A DNA stretch of 64,000 bases, taken from the NCBI RefSeq assembly GCF_010548305.1, contig NZ_JAAGLV010000010.1, positions 62,001-126,000 of the forward strand, written 5' to 3'. This stretch comes from Streptomyces sp. SID13031 (GTDB taxonomy: Bacteria; Actinomycetota; Actinomycetes; Propionibacteriales; Kribbellaceae). A program made the translations under genes and the position numbers. Positions 29,928 to 38,486 of the stretch are shown here, in pieces. Numbering within the stretch: position 1 is the first letter of the stretch; every line of letters begins with the position of its first letter. The notes under the pieces are model-generated. The model did not search any database. It had not been told where the DNA came from and worked only from the letters and a program-made list of their open reading frames with translations.

Positions 29928-31610
29928 ATGGGTCACGTCGAGGTTGCGGGGATCGGGTTCGAGTTGCCGGACGGGCGGGTGTTGCTGGACGACATCACGT
30001 TCCGGGTCGGTGACGGGGCCAAGGTCGCCCTGGTCGGGGCCAACGGGTCGGGCAAGACGACGCTGACCAAGATCATCGCGGGCGACCTGAAGGCGCACAG
30101 CGGCAGCGTCGCGCGGTCCGGTGGGCTGGGCGTGATGCGGCAGTTCGTCGGGTCGGTGCGCGACGAGACGAACGTCCGCGACCTGCTGCTCAGCGTTGCG
30201 CCGGAACGGCTCCGGACGGCGGCCGCCAAGCTGGACCAGGCCGAGCTGGCGATGATGGAGGCCGACGACGAGAAGACCCAGCTGCGCTATGCCCAGGCGG
30301 TCTCCGACTGGGGCGAGATCGGCGGGTACGACGCCGAGGTGCTCTGGGACGTCTGCACGATGGCCGCGCTCGGCATCCCGTTCGACAACTGCCGGTGGCG
30401 TGAGGTGAAGACGCTGTCCGGTGGCGAGCAGAAGCGGCTCGTGCTGGAGGCCCTGCTGCGCGGGCCGGACGAAGTACTGATGCTCGACGAGCCCGACAAC
30501 TACCTCGACGTACCGGCCAAGCGCTGGCTCGAGGAGCAGCTCAGGACGACCCAGAAGACCGTGCTCTACATCAGCCACGACCGCGAACTGCTGGCCAACA
30601 CCGCAACCCGGATCGTCACCGTCGAACTAGGTGCCGCGGGCAACAGTATTTGGACGCACGGTGGTGGTTTCAAGACCTACCACGAGGCGCGCAAGCACCG
30701 GTTCGAGCGGCTGGAGGAGCTGCGCCGCCGCTGGGACGAGGAGCACGCGAAACTCAAGGCGCTGGTGCTGATGTACAAGACGAAGGCGGCCTACAACGAC
30801 GGGCTGGCGTCGCGGTACAAGGCGGCCCAGACGCGGCTGGCCAAGTTCGAGGAGGCCGGCCCGCCGCAGGCGATCCCGCGCGAGCAGAAGGTCAGCATGC
30901 GGCTGACCGGCGGGCGTACGGGCAAACGCGCCGTGGTCAGCACGGGCCTGGAACTGACCGGTCTGATGAAGCCGTTCGATCTGGAGGTCTGGTACGGCGA
31001 ACGCGTGGCCGTCCTCGGCTCGAATGGCTCGGGCAAGTCGCACTTCCTGCGGCTGCTCGCGAACGGCGGCTCCGATCCCGACGTCGAGCATCAGCCGGTG
31101 GGCGAGATCGTGATCCCGTCGGTCGCGCACACCGGCAACGCCAAGCTCGGTGCGCGAGTACGGCCGGGCTGGTTCGCGCAGACCCACGAGCACCCCGAGC
31201 TGGCCGGCCGCACGCTGCTGGAGATCCTGCACCGTGGTGACGAGCACCGCGACGGGATGGGCCGGGAGCTGGCGTCGCGCAAGCTCGACCGGTACGAGCT
31301 GGCCCACGCGGCCGAGCAGAGCTTCGACTCGTTGTCGGGTGGTCAGCAGGCGCGGTTCCAGATCCTCCTGCTGGAGCTGTCCGGCGCCACCTTGCTGCTA
31401 CTCGACGAGCCGACCGACAACCTCGACGTCGAGTCCGCCGAGGCACTGGAGGAGGGGCTGGATTCCTTCGACGGAACGGTTTTGGCGGTCACCCACGACC
31501 GCTGGTTCTCCCGCGGCTTCGACCGCTACCTGGTCTTCGGCAGCGACGGCGCCGTCTACGAGTCCCCAGAACCAGTCTGGGACGAGGCCAGGGTCCAACG
31601 CGCCCGCTAG
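29928..31610 (+). CDS. ABC-F family ATPase
   Basis: 560 residues with two ABC domains and no membrane segment. Walker A: GANGSGKTTL (about 38-47) and GSNGSGKSHF (about 366-375). Signatures: LSGGEQKRLVLEALL and LSGGQQARFQILLLEL. Walker B: VLMLDEPDNYLDV and LLLLDEPTDNLDV. The inter-domain linker has a coiled-coil (FERLEELRRRWDEEHAKLKAL). ABC-F proteins act on the ribosome, either as translation factors or in antibiotic resistance; which applies is not clear. A CAGACT 6 nt before the ATG suggests a leaderless start. Confidence 0.92.
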   Translation: MGHVEVAGIGFELPDGRVLLDDITFRVGDGAKVALVGANGSGKTTLTKIIAGDLKAHSGSVARSGGLGVMRQFVGSVRDETNVRDLLLSVAPERLRTAAAKLDQAELAMMEADDEKTQLRYAQAVSDWGEIGGYDAEVLWDVCTMAALGIPFDNCRWREVKTLSGGEQKRLVLEALLRGPDEVLMLDEPDNYLDVPAKRWLEEQLRTTQKTVLYISHDRELLANTATRIVTVELGAAGNSIWTHGGGFKTYHEARKHRFERLEELRRRWDEEHAKLKALVLMYKTKAAYNDGLASRYKAAQTRLAKFEEAGPPQAIPREQKVSMRLTGGRTGKRAVVSTGLELTGLMKPFDLEVWYGERVAVLGSNGSGKSHFLRLLANGGSDPDVEHQPVGEIVIPSVAHTGNAKLGARVRPGWFAQTHEHPELAGRTLLEILHRGDEHRDGMGRELASRKLDRYELAHAAEQSFDSLSGGQQARFQILLLELSGATLLLLDEPTDNLDVESAEALEEGLDSFDGTVLAVTHDRWFSRGFDRYLVFGSDGAVYESPEPVWDEARVQRAR

Positions 31611-31646
31611 CCTTCCCCGATGGGGGTTGCGCCGTGGCACTCGCGC

Positions 31647-32675
31647 TTAGGTGAGGTTGTCGCACCAGGTGTCGCGGTAGGTGGTCCAGTTATCGGGGGT
31701 GGCGGCGAAGTCGACGTACAGGGCGAGGCCGAAGTTCTGGCGTTTCGAGGTGCCGAGGCCTAGTTGGGCGCCGCGGATGGCGGCCTGGACGGTTTCGGCG
31801 GAGCCTCGGTGGGAGAAGTTGTCCTCCCAGTAGAAGGGCAGGCCCATCAGCAGGTCGACGTGGGCCGGGGTGACCTCCAGCGCCATCTCGGTCTGCCGGG
31901 CGACGTAGCCGCCATACAGGGATTCCAGCGGGGTCCAGGTGTCGTACGACATCACGGCGATCTGCTCGACCCGGCTCGCGACCTCGCCGAAGTACGCCTT
32001 CGTCCACCACTTGCTCTGGCCGCTGACGCCGACCAGCAGGCCGTTGAGCCCCGGTGCGGGGTTGATCTGCGCGGCGGCGATCGAGAGCGGCGCGTTGCGC
32101 GCCGAGGTCATCACGTGCACCTGGTCCAGCAACGCGAGGAAGCCTTTGGAGCCGGACCGTACCGGCTCCATGTCGAAGTGGATCCCGTCGAAGCCCTGGC
32201 CGAGGACCTGCTCGGACGACTCGGTCACCCGGGTGCGGACGGCGGCGTCGTCGAGGTCCATCCCGGGGTTCTTCTCCGGTTGCAGGACGTCGCCTAGCCA
32301 CGCCTGCACGCGGAGCTTCGGCAGCGCTTGGTGGACGGCGTCGGTGAACCACCTGGCCTTGGGGGAGACCGTTGCCAAAGGCAACGAGCCGTCGTGTTCC
32401 AGTGGGCCGGCGTGCACGTAGAGATCGCGGATTCCGGTGCCCTGCAGCTGTTGTGCCAGTGCGGCGATGTCGGCGGCCGACTTCCGCCCGTCGACCCAGG
32501 CGTGCCCGAGCCAGATGGCGTCCTGGCCGCGCGTTTGCGCCGTCGCGTCCCCGGTGTAGGCGACCCGCAGCGAGAGCGCCAACGCACCCAAGGGCAGCGG
32601 GATCAGCAGTACGAACGCCAGCGCCAGACTGATGAGCACCCGCCGTCGACGGGACCACGATCTCCAGCGCTTCAC
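31647..32675 (-). CDS. Membrane-anchored glycoside hydrolase family 18-like protein
   Basis: 342 residues. A basic N-terminus and one hydrophobic helix (VLISLALAFVLLIPLPLGALALSL) anchor or export it. The TIM-barrel part contains GFDGIHFDMEP (about residue 165), which fits the DxxDxE catalytic motif of GH18 chitinase-like enzymes, and a later SYDTWTP strand typical of that barrel. Substrate unknown. GTG start overlapping the TetR stop (GTGA), so the repressor controls it. Confidence 0.75.
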   Translation of the reverse strand: MKRWRSWSRRRRVLISLALAFVLLIPLPLGALALSLRVAYTGDATAQTRGQDAIWLGHAWVDGRKSAADIAALAQQLQGTGIRDLYVHAGPLEHDGSLPLATVSPKARWFTDAVHQALPKLRVQAWLGDVLQPEKNPGMDLDDAAVRTRVTESSEQVLGQGFDGIHFDMEPVRSGSKGFLALLDQVHVMTSARNAPLSIAAAQINPAPGLNGLLVGVSGQSKWWTKAYFGEVASRVEQIAVMSYDTWTPLESLYGGYVARQTEMALEVTPAHVDLLMGLPFYWEDNFSHRGSAETVQAAIRGAQLGLGTSKRQNFGLALYVDFAATPDNWTTYRDTWCDNLT

Positions 32676-33235
32676 GACGCGCCCCCTGACCGCAGGCCGT
32701 CGTACACGAGCTCGAGCATCCGATCGCGTACCTCCGGCTCGAGCCCGGTCGCAGTCGCACCCCGGGACGCGCCGACCAGCAGCGCGTACACCTCGGGGAA
32801 CCCGGCATCACGTCGTACTGCGCCCGCCTGCTGCGCCCGATCGAGCAGCAACCCGAAGGCCTCGCGCAACCCCGCGCCGGCGTCCTTGGCGGCCTGCCCG
32901 GCGACCGATCCGGATGCGCTGAGCGCCTCGGCGATGGCCAGTTTCGACGCCGACTCCGACACCACCTGGCCGAAGAAGCCGAAGAACGCGGCGCCGGCGT
33001 CGTCGTGCCCGGACAGCTCGGTGGCGCGGTCGCGGAGCCGCTCCAGCCGCTGCGTCAGGACCGCTTCGAGCAGTTCGACCTTGGTCGGGAAGTGCCGGAA
33101 GACGGTGGCGATCCCCACCTCGGCGAGTTTCGCGACCTCGTCGGTCGAGGCGTTCGGCGACCGACCGAAGACGTCCTCGGCAGCGGTCAGGATCCGGGCC
33201 CGGTTGTCCCGGGCATCCGCACGCAACGGCCTCAT
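32672..33235 (-). CDS. TetR-family transcriptional regulator
   Basis: 187 residues from the ATG at 33235 (MRPLRADARDNRARIL), which has GAGGAG 4 nt upstream; the frame extends further without similarity. The HTH is STDEVAKLAEVGIATVFRHFPTKVELL (about 31-57), followed by a helical ligand domain. It is divergent from an NTF2-like gene, and two palindromic sites lie between them, so it probably represses itself, the GH18-like gene and the divergent gene. Confidence 0.93.
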   Translation of the reverse strand: MRPLRADARDNRARILTAAEDVFGRSPNASTDEVAKLAEVGIATVFRHFPTKVELLEAVLTQRLERLRDRATELSGHDDAGAAFFGFFGQVVSESASKLAIAEALSASGSVAGQAAKDAGAGLREAFGLLLDRAQQAGAVRRDAGFPEVYALLVGASRGATATGLEPEVRDRMLELVYDGLRSGGAS

Positions 33236-33294
33236 CGCACTCCTCGCTGTGGTCGGCACCCGACAGCCTAGGAGACGCCCGGAAGCCCCAAGAG

Positions 33295-33324
33295 GTTGTA
33301 AACGGAGTTGATGCTCCATATATT
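33295..33324 (+). promoter_or_regulatory. Promoter of the NTF2-like gene
   Basis: TTGTAA (33295-33300) and TATATT (33319-33324), 18 nt apart. The first TetR half-site palindrome lies between the two boxes. Confidence 0.5.
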
Positions 33325-33344
33325 GACTCGGAGTCGCTACTCCG
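33303..33344. promoter_or_regulatory. Tandem operator of the adjacent TetR regulator
   Basis: Site 1 is CGGAG-TTGAT-GCTCC (33303-33317) and site 2 is the perfect palindrome CGGAGT-CGCT-ACTCCG (33329-33344). The outer edges also pair (AAACGGAGT with ACTCCGTTT). They overlap the candidate promoter, fitting simple repression. Confidence 0.7.
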
Positions 33345-33366
33345 TTTAACTCGTGAGGACATCCCG

Positions 33367-33822
33367 ATGACTCCTGAAGAGGTCTTCCTGCGCCTGGTCC
33401 ACGGCGTCGCCGACCACGAGCTCGACGCGCTCCCGGCGCTGTACGCCGAGCAGACCGACGTGCGCCACCCGATGTCGCCGTACGGGGGCCGTCCGCTGCT
33501 CAGTCGCGACGCGCTCCGCGAGCACTTCGGTGGTACCGGGCCGCAGGTGGCCGAGGTGGTGCGGTTCCAGCCGGATGCGATCCGGGTGCACCAGACGCAG
33601 GATCCGGAGGTGATCGTCGCGGAGTTCGACTACGCCGGCACGGTGATCGCGACCGGGGAGAGCTTCCGGGTGCCGTGCGTTTTCGTCCTGCGGGTCCGCG
33701 ACGGCGAGATCGTCGAGTCGCGCGACTACATCGACCACGTCGCGATGGCCCGGGCTCGTGGCCGGCTCGGCGAACTGATCGCAGTACTACGGGAACCGGC
33801 GGCGGCGCGGGGCGCGTCGTAG
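33367..33822 (+). CDS. NTF2/SnoaL-like protein
   Basis: 151 residues, one NTF2-like barrel (EEVFLRLVHGVADHELDALPALYAEQTDVRHP at the start, later FRVPCVFVLRVRDGEIVESRDYIDH). The FVLRVRDGEIVESRDY strand is typical of SnoaL-type ketosteroid-isomerase-like proteins, which often act on or bind small molecules. Divergent from the TetR gene with shared operators, so it is probably induced by the regulator's ligand. Confidence 0.85.
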   Translation: MTPEEVFLRLVHGVADHELDALPALYAEQTDVRHPMSPYGGRPLLSRDALREHFGGTGPQVAEVVRFQPDAIRVHQTQDPEVIVAEFDYAGTVIATGESFRVPCVFVLRVRDGEIVESRDYIDHVAMARARGRLGELIAVLREPAAARGAS

Positions 33823-33838
33823 TACCCAGAAGCGCAGA

Positions 33839-33879
33839 AACGGCCCTGGTCCAGGCAATGAAGCCGGACCGGGGCCGTT
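33839..33879. terminator. Bidirectional terminator between convergent genes
   Basis: A 14-bp stem with one G-T pair (33839-33852 with 33866-33879) and a 13-nt loop between the NTF2-like gene and citrate synthase. Confidence 0.8.
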
Positions 33880-33896
33880 CCCAATGCTGCCCTGGG

Positions 33897-35183
33897 CTAG
33901 CGGTCGCCCATCGGGACGTACTGGACGCCACGTGCACCGGTGTAGATCTGCTTCGGGCGGGCGATCTTCTGGTCGGCGTCGGTGAGCGACTCCGACCACT
34001 GGGCCAGCCAGCCCGAGGTACGCGGGATGGCGAACAGCACGGTGAACATCTCCGGCGGGAACTGCAGGGCCTCGTAGATCAGGCCGGAGTAGAAGTCCAC
34101 GTTCGGGTAGAGCTTGCGGGAGACGAAGTACTCGTCCTCCAGCGCGATCTTCTCCAGCTCGACGGCGATCTTCAGCAGCGGGTTGATGCCCGTCACCTCG
34201 AACACGTCGTCGGCGGCCTTCTTGATGATCTTGGCGCGCGGGTCGTAGTTCTTGTAGACCCGGTGGCCGAAGCCCATCAGCCGCTCTTCGCCGTTCTTCA
34301 CGCCCTCGATGAACGACGCCACGTTGTCGACCGTGCCGATCCGGCGCAGCATCTTCAGCACTGCCTCGTTGGCGCCGCCGTGCAGCGGGCCGTAGAGCGC
34401 CGCGATGCCGCCGGTGACCGCGGAGTACGGGTCGACCTGGGTGGAGCCGATCGCCCGGACCGCGTTGGTGGAGGCGTTCTGCTCGTGGTCGGCGTGCAGG
34501 ATGAACAGGATCTCCAGTGCGCGCACCAGCCGGTCGTCGGCGGCGTACTTGGGCTCGCTCATCTTGAACAGCATCGACAAGAAGTTGGCCGCGTAGCTCA
34601 GCTCGTTGTCGGGGTAGACGTACGGCTTGCCCTGGGCGTGCCGGAAGGAGAACGCGCCCAGCGTCGGCATCTTGGCGATCAGCCGGCGGATCTGCAGCGC
34701 CCGCGACTGTTCGTCGAAGATGTCGCGCGACTCCGGGTAGAAGGTGGACAGTGCGCCCACCGAGGCGAGCAGCATGCCCATCGGGTGGGCGTCGTACCGG
34801 AAGCCCTGCATGAAGGTCTTCAGGTTCTCGTGCACGAACGTGTGATACGTCACGTCGTGCACCCAGGCCTCGTACTGCGTCTTGTCCGGCAGCGCACCGT
34901 TCACCAGCAGGTACGCGACCTCCAGGTAGTTGGAGTGCTCGGCGAGCTGCTCGATCGGGTAGCCGCGGTACTCCAGGATGCCCTTGTCGCCGTCGATGAA
35001 GGTCACGGACGACCGGGTCGAGGCGGTGTTGACGAAGCCGGGGTCGTAGGTGGCCAGGCCACCGTCTCCGTCGGTTGCACTGATCTGCTTGAGATCGGCG
35101 GCACGGATGGTGCCATCGGTGATGGCAAGGTCGTAGTCCTTGCCGGTCCGGTTGTCCCGGACGGTGAGCGACTGTTCGGTCAC
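33897..35183 (-). CDS. gltA: Citrate synthase
   Basis: 428 residues, type II (hexameric) form. It condenses oxaloacetate and acetyl-CoA. Catalytic His and Asp are in LHADHEQNAST and MGFGHRVYKNYDPR, with the third in the C-terminal IPRTSGWLAQW. The N-terminal beta domain (SLTVRDNRTGKDYDLAITDG) is intact. GTG start. It is divergent from rplM. Confidence 0.97.
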   Translation of the reverse strand: MTEQSLTVRDNRTGKDYDLAITDGTIRAADLKQISATDGDGGLATYDPGFVNTASTRSSVTFIDGDKGILEYRGYPIEQLAEHSNYLEVAYLLVNGALPDKTQYEAWVHDVTYHTFVHENLKTFMQGFRYDAHPMGMLLASVGALSTFYPESRDIFDEQSRALQIRRLIAKMPTLGAFSFRHAQGKPYVYPDNELSYAANFLSMLFKMSEPKYAADDRLVRALEILFILHADHEQNASTNAVRAIGSTQVDPYSAVTGGIAALYGPLHGGANEAVLKMLRRIGTVDNVASFIEGVKNGEERLMGFGHRVYKNYDPRAKIIKKAADDVFEVTGINPLLKIAVELEKIALEDEYFVSRKLYPNVDFYSGLIYEALQFPPEMFTVLFAIPRTSGWLAQWSESLTDADQKIARPKQIYTGARGVQYVPMGDR

Positions 35184-35272
35184 AATGCCCTCTTCGGAAG
35201 CTGGCGCATCGCCGGAGTGAGTGAGGGTTATCGTCGCCGGCGGGACGCGGATCGGACTGCAATCTTCACCGC

Positions 35273-35312
35273 TAAACTAGTGCGGACCCCGGCTGCTTCC
35301 AAGCCGGGGTCC
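35273..35312 (+). promoter_or_regulatory. rplM -10 and 5'-end hairpin
   Basis: TAAACT at 35273-35278 is a good -10; transcription would start near 35284, exactly where an 11-bp perfect inverted repeat begins (35284-35294 with 35302-35312, 7-nt loop). The rplM transcript would therefore begin with a stable hairpin and have a leader of about 185 nt. Confidence 0.55.
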
Positions 35313-35468
35313 CTCACCGGCTCAGGCTCGCTTTGACCCCGAGGCGTCCACGCCGGTATTCTGGGCTGCTGTTGTGCGTTCCTGGTCCTCGCCGGTGTGA
35401 TTGCGGGCCGCTCGCCGACGTACCAGTTCTAGTTTTGTCACCTCTCTGAGAAACGAAGGTCAACGACC

Positions 35469-35912
35469 GTGCGCACGTACAGCCCGAAACCTGCTGACGT
35501 CACCCGTGAGTGGCATGTGATCGACGCCACCGACGTCGTGCTCGGTCGGCTCGCCGTCCAGATCGCCACCCTGCTGCGTGGCAAGCACAAGCCGACGTTC
35601 GCTCCGCATGTCGACGGCGGTGACTTCGTCGTCGTCATCAACGCGTCGAAGATCGCCCTGTCCGGCAACAAGCGGACCGACAAGCTCGCATACCGCCACT
35701 CGGGTCACCCGGGTGGTCTGACGGCCACGCCGGTCGGCGAGATCCTCGACAAGGATCCTCGCAAGGCCGTCGAGAAGGCTGTCTGGGGCATGCTCCCGAA
35801 GAACCGTCTGAGCCGTCAGCTGCTGGGCAAGCTGAAGGTCTACGCCGGTCCGGAGCACCCGCACACGGCCCAGCAGCCGAAGCCGTTCGAGATCACCCAG
35901 ATCGCTCAGTAG
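35469..35912 (+). CDS. rplM: 50S ribosomal protein L13
   Basis: 147 residues. [20 protein letters not shown] and [23 protein letters not shown] are signatures. L13 is an early 50S assembly protein. GTG start with a GAAACGAAGG site. It forms an operon with rpsI and glmM. Confidence 0.98.
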   Translation: MRTYSPKPADVTREWHVIDATDVVLGRLAVQIATLLRGKHKPTFAPHVDGGDFVVVINASKIALSGNKRTDKLAYRHSGHPGGLTATPVGEILDKDPRKAVEKAVWGMLPKNRLSRQLLGKLKVYAGPEHPHTAQQPKPFEITQIAQ

Positions 35913-35949
35913 TAGCGATCGACGAGCCAGGTAAACGAGGATTCACAGC

Positions 35950-36471
35950 GTGAGCGACATCACCACCGAGACCGAAGCACTCGACACCGAGGTCCCCATC
36001 GACACCGAGGGCCCGGTTGCCTACACCTCCGAGACGAACCCGAGCCCGGAGCAGCGCGCCGAGTCCGGTCGCGTCGCGGTGATCAACCCGGCCGGCGCGA
36101 CCGGTCGCCGCAAGGAGGCCGTGGCGCGAGTCCGGCTCATCCCCGGGACGGGCACCATCACCGTCAACGGCAAGCCGATCGACGTCTACTTCCCGAACAA
36201 GGTTCACCAGCAGCACGTGAACGAGCCGTTCGTGGTCGCCGGGCTCGAGGGCTCGTACGACGTGATCGCGCGGATCAACGGCGGCGGCATCACCGGCCAG
36301 GCCGGTGCGCTGCAGCTCGGGATCGCCCGCTGCCTGAACGCCGCGGACGAGGAGGCGAACCGGGCCGGTCTGAAGAAGGCCGGTCTGCTCACCCGCGACG
36401 CCCGCATCAAGGAGCGTAAGAAGGCCGGTCTCAAGAAGGCCCGTAAGGCTCCGCAGTACAGCAAGCGCTGA
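35950..36471 (+). CDS. rpsI: 30S ribosomal protein S9
   Basis: 173 residues, with a ~40-residue acidic N-terminal extension ([17 protein letters not shown]) before the core. [23 protein letters not shown] and the C-terminal [12 protein letters not shown], whose final Arg reaches the P-site tRNA, are present. GTG start, 37 bp after rplM. Confidence 0.97.
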   Translation: MSDITTETEALDTEVPIDTEGPVAYTSETNPSPEQRAESGRVAVINPAGATGRRKEAVARVRLIPGTGTITVNGKPIDVYFPNKVHQQHVNEPFVVAGLEGSYDVIARINGGGITGQAGALQLGIARCLNAADEEANRAGLKKAGLLTRDARIKERKKAGLKKARKAPQYSKR

Positions 36472-36478
36472 TCACCTG

Positions 36479-37825
36479 ATGTCGCGTTTGTTCGGCACGG
36501 ACGGAGTCCGTGGCCTGGCGAACGTGGATCTCACCGCGGAGCTGGCGCTCGACCTCTCGGTCGCGGCAGCTCACGTACTCGGCGAGGCCGGTGCCTTCGA
36601 AGGGCACCGGCCACGCGCCGTTGTGGGGCGGGATCCTCGGGCCAGTGGTGAGTTCCTGGAAGCAGCGGTGGTGGCCGGTCTGGCCTCCGCCGGCGTCGAT
36701 GTCGTCCGGCTCGGCGTCCTGCCGACCCCGGCCGTCGCCTACCTGACCGGCTCGACCGGTTCCGATCTCGGCGTGATGTTGTCCGCGAGCCACAACCCGA
36801 TGCCCGACAACGGCATCAAGTTCCTGGCCCGCGGCGGGATCAAGCTCGACGACGTGATCGAGGACGCGATCGAGGTCCGTACCGGCGAGGAGTGGCAGCG
36901 CCCGACCGGATCCGCGGTCGGCCGGGTCATCGATGACGGGCGAGGTTTCGAGACGTATGTCTCGCACCTGGTCCGGTCGGCTCCGAACCGTTTCGACGGC
37001 GTCAAGGTGGTCATCGACTGCGCCAACGGCGCGGCCTCGCTGACGGCACCCGAGGCGTTGCGCCGGCTGGGCGCGGAGGTTGTTACCTACGCAGCGGCCC
37101 CCGACGGCCTGAACATCAACCTCGACTGCGGTTCGACCCACATGGAGGGTCTGCGCCGCGAGGTGATCGGGCACGGTGCCGACCTCGGTATCGCGCTCGA
37201 CGGTGACGCCGACCGCTGTCTGGCCGTGGACGCCTCCGGCGAGTTCGTCGACGGCGACCAGATCCTGGCCGTGCTCGCCCTGGCGATGCGCGACTCGGGC
37301 CGGCTGTCCAACGACACCGTGGTGGCGACCGTGATGAGCAACCTGGGCTTCGTCCAGGCGATGGTCCGGGAGCGGATCGCGGTCGAGCAGACCAAGGTCG
37401 GCGACCGCTACGTCCTGGAAGCGATGAAGGCCGGCGGTCACAAGCTCGGCGGCGAACAGTCCGGCCACGTGATCCTCTCCGACCACGCGACCACCGGCGA
37501 CGGCACTCTCACCGCCGTCATGCTGCTCGCCCGCATCGCCCAGACCGGCAAGGGCCTGGCCGACCTGGCCGCGGTGATGACCCGGCTGCCCCAGGTCCTG
37601 GTCAACGTCCCGAACGTCGACAAGAACCGCGCCGGCACCGACACCGACGTACAGGCAGCCGTAGCAGCAGCCACCGTCCGCCTGGGCGACACCGGCCGCG
37701 TGTTGTTGCGCCCGTCCGGCACGGAGCCCCTCGTCCGCGTAATGGTCGAAGCCGAATCCTCCGCCACCGCCCACGAGGTAGCCCACGACCTCGCCGACAT
37801 CGTGGAAACAGCCCTCAAGCTCTGA
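36479..37825 (+). CDS. glmM: Phosphoglucosamine mutase
   Basis: 448 residues. It converts glucosamine-6-P to glucosamine-1-P for UDP-GlcNAc and cell wall. The phosphoserine loop is [14 protein letters not shown] (about 101-114), the metal loop [11 protein letters not shown] (about 240-250) and the phosphate-binding loop [14 protein letters not shown] (about 414). It starts 7 nt after rpsI and ends the operon. Confidence 0.97.
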   Translation: MSRLFGTDGVRGLANVDLTAELALDLSVAAAHVLGEAGAFEGHRPRAVVGRDPRASGEFLEAAVVAGLASAGVDVVRLGVLPTPAVAYLTGSTGSDLGVMLSASHNPMPDNGIKFLARGGIKLDDVIEDAIEVRTGEEWQRPTGSAVGRVIDDGRGFETYVSHLVRSAPNRFDGVKVVIDCANGAASLTAPEALRRLGAEVVTYAAAPDGLNINLDCGSTHMEGLRREVIGHGADLGIALDGDADRCLAVDASGEFVDGDQILAVLALAMRDSGRLSNDTVVATVMSNLGFVQAMVRERIAVEQTKVGDRYVLEAMKAGGHKLGGEQSGHVILSDHATTGDGTLTAVMLLARIAQTGKGLADLAAVMTRLPQVLVNVPNVDKNRAGTDTDVQAAVAAATVRLGDTGRVLLRPSGTEPLVRVMVEAESSATAHEVAHDLADIVETALKL

Positions 37826-37842
37826 GGCACCGGCAAAACACC

Positions 37843-37878
37843 GAACCCCCGCTGAACGCACTGCATCAGCGGGGGTTC
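37843..37878 (+). terminator. Terminator after glmM
   Basis: A 13-bp perfect stem (37843-37855 with 37866-37878) and 10-nt loop, 17 nt after the glmM stop. Confidence 0.85.
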
Positions 37879-37907
37879 TGCGTGGGCCCGATAGCCTGCG
37901 ATCTGAT

Positions 37908-37934
37908 GCAACCCTGCCGCTGTTGGCCTCCGTA
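37908..37934 (+). promoter_or_regulatory. Candidate ECF-type promoter of the second sigma gene
   Basis: GCAACC (37908-37913) and CGTA (37931-37934) with 17 nt between them. Similar boxes precede the first sigma gene, so autoregulation is possible. Confidence 0.45.
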
Positions 37935-37965
37935 CTAGGGGAGACAGAGGAGAGTGGAGGGCACG

Positions 37966-38475
37966 ATGCCGGATCGGGATCGGGAGTACGTCGAGTTCGT
38001 CGAGGCGTCCGGTGCGACGCTGCGCCGGACCGCCTACCTGGTCTGCGGCGACTGGCATCGCGCCGACGACGTGGTCCAGGACGCGCTGTACAAGCTGTAC
38101 CTGGCCTGGCCGAAGGTGGACCGGAGCGGGAATCCTCTCGCCTACGCCCGCCGGATCGTCGTCAACGCGGCCCTGGACATCGGTCGGCGCCCCTGGCGCC
38201 GGGAAGTGTCGACCGACCAGCCGCCCGAACGAGTCCACAACGACGACCTGGCCGATACCTATGCCGAGCGCGACGAGGTTCTGTCGGCTCTGCTCGAGCT
38301 GGCTCCGCGCCAACGGGCCTGCGTCGTCCTGCGGTACTACGAAGATCTCTCGCTCGAGCAGACCGCCGAGGTCCTCGACTGCTCGCTGGGCACGGTGAAG
38401 AGCCAGGCCTCGCGCGGACTCGAAACTCTCCGTCACACCATCAACCGGACCCGCGCGAGCGGGCGGCTCTCGTGA
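37966..38475 (+). CDS. RNA polymerase sigma factor, SigE family
   Basis: 169 residues from the ATG at 37966 (MPDRDREYVEF), with GGAGGG 4 nt upstream; a GTG at 37954 is an alternative. Region 2 is LRRTAYLVCGDWHRADDVVQDAL and region 4 is LAPRQRACVVLRYYEDLSLEQTAEVLDCSLGTVKSQASRGL. Same ECF group as the gene at 28588. The next gene is coupled 11 bp downstream. Confidence 0.92.
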   Translation: MPDRDREYVEFVEASGATLRRTAYLVCGDWHRADDVVQDALYKLYLAWPKVDRSGNPLAYARRIVVNAALDIGRRPWRREVSTDQPPERVHNDDLADTYAERDEVLSALLELAPRQRACVVLRYYEDLSLEQTAEVLDCSLGTVKSQASRGLETLRHTINRTRASGRLS

Positions 38476-38486
38476 AGGAGACGGAC

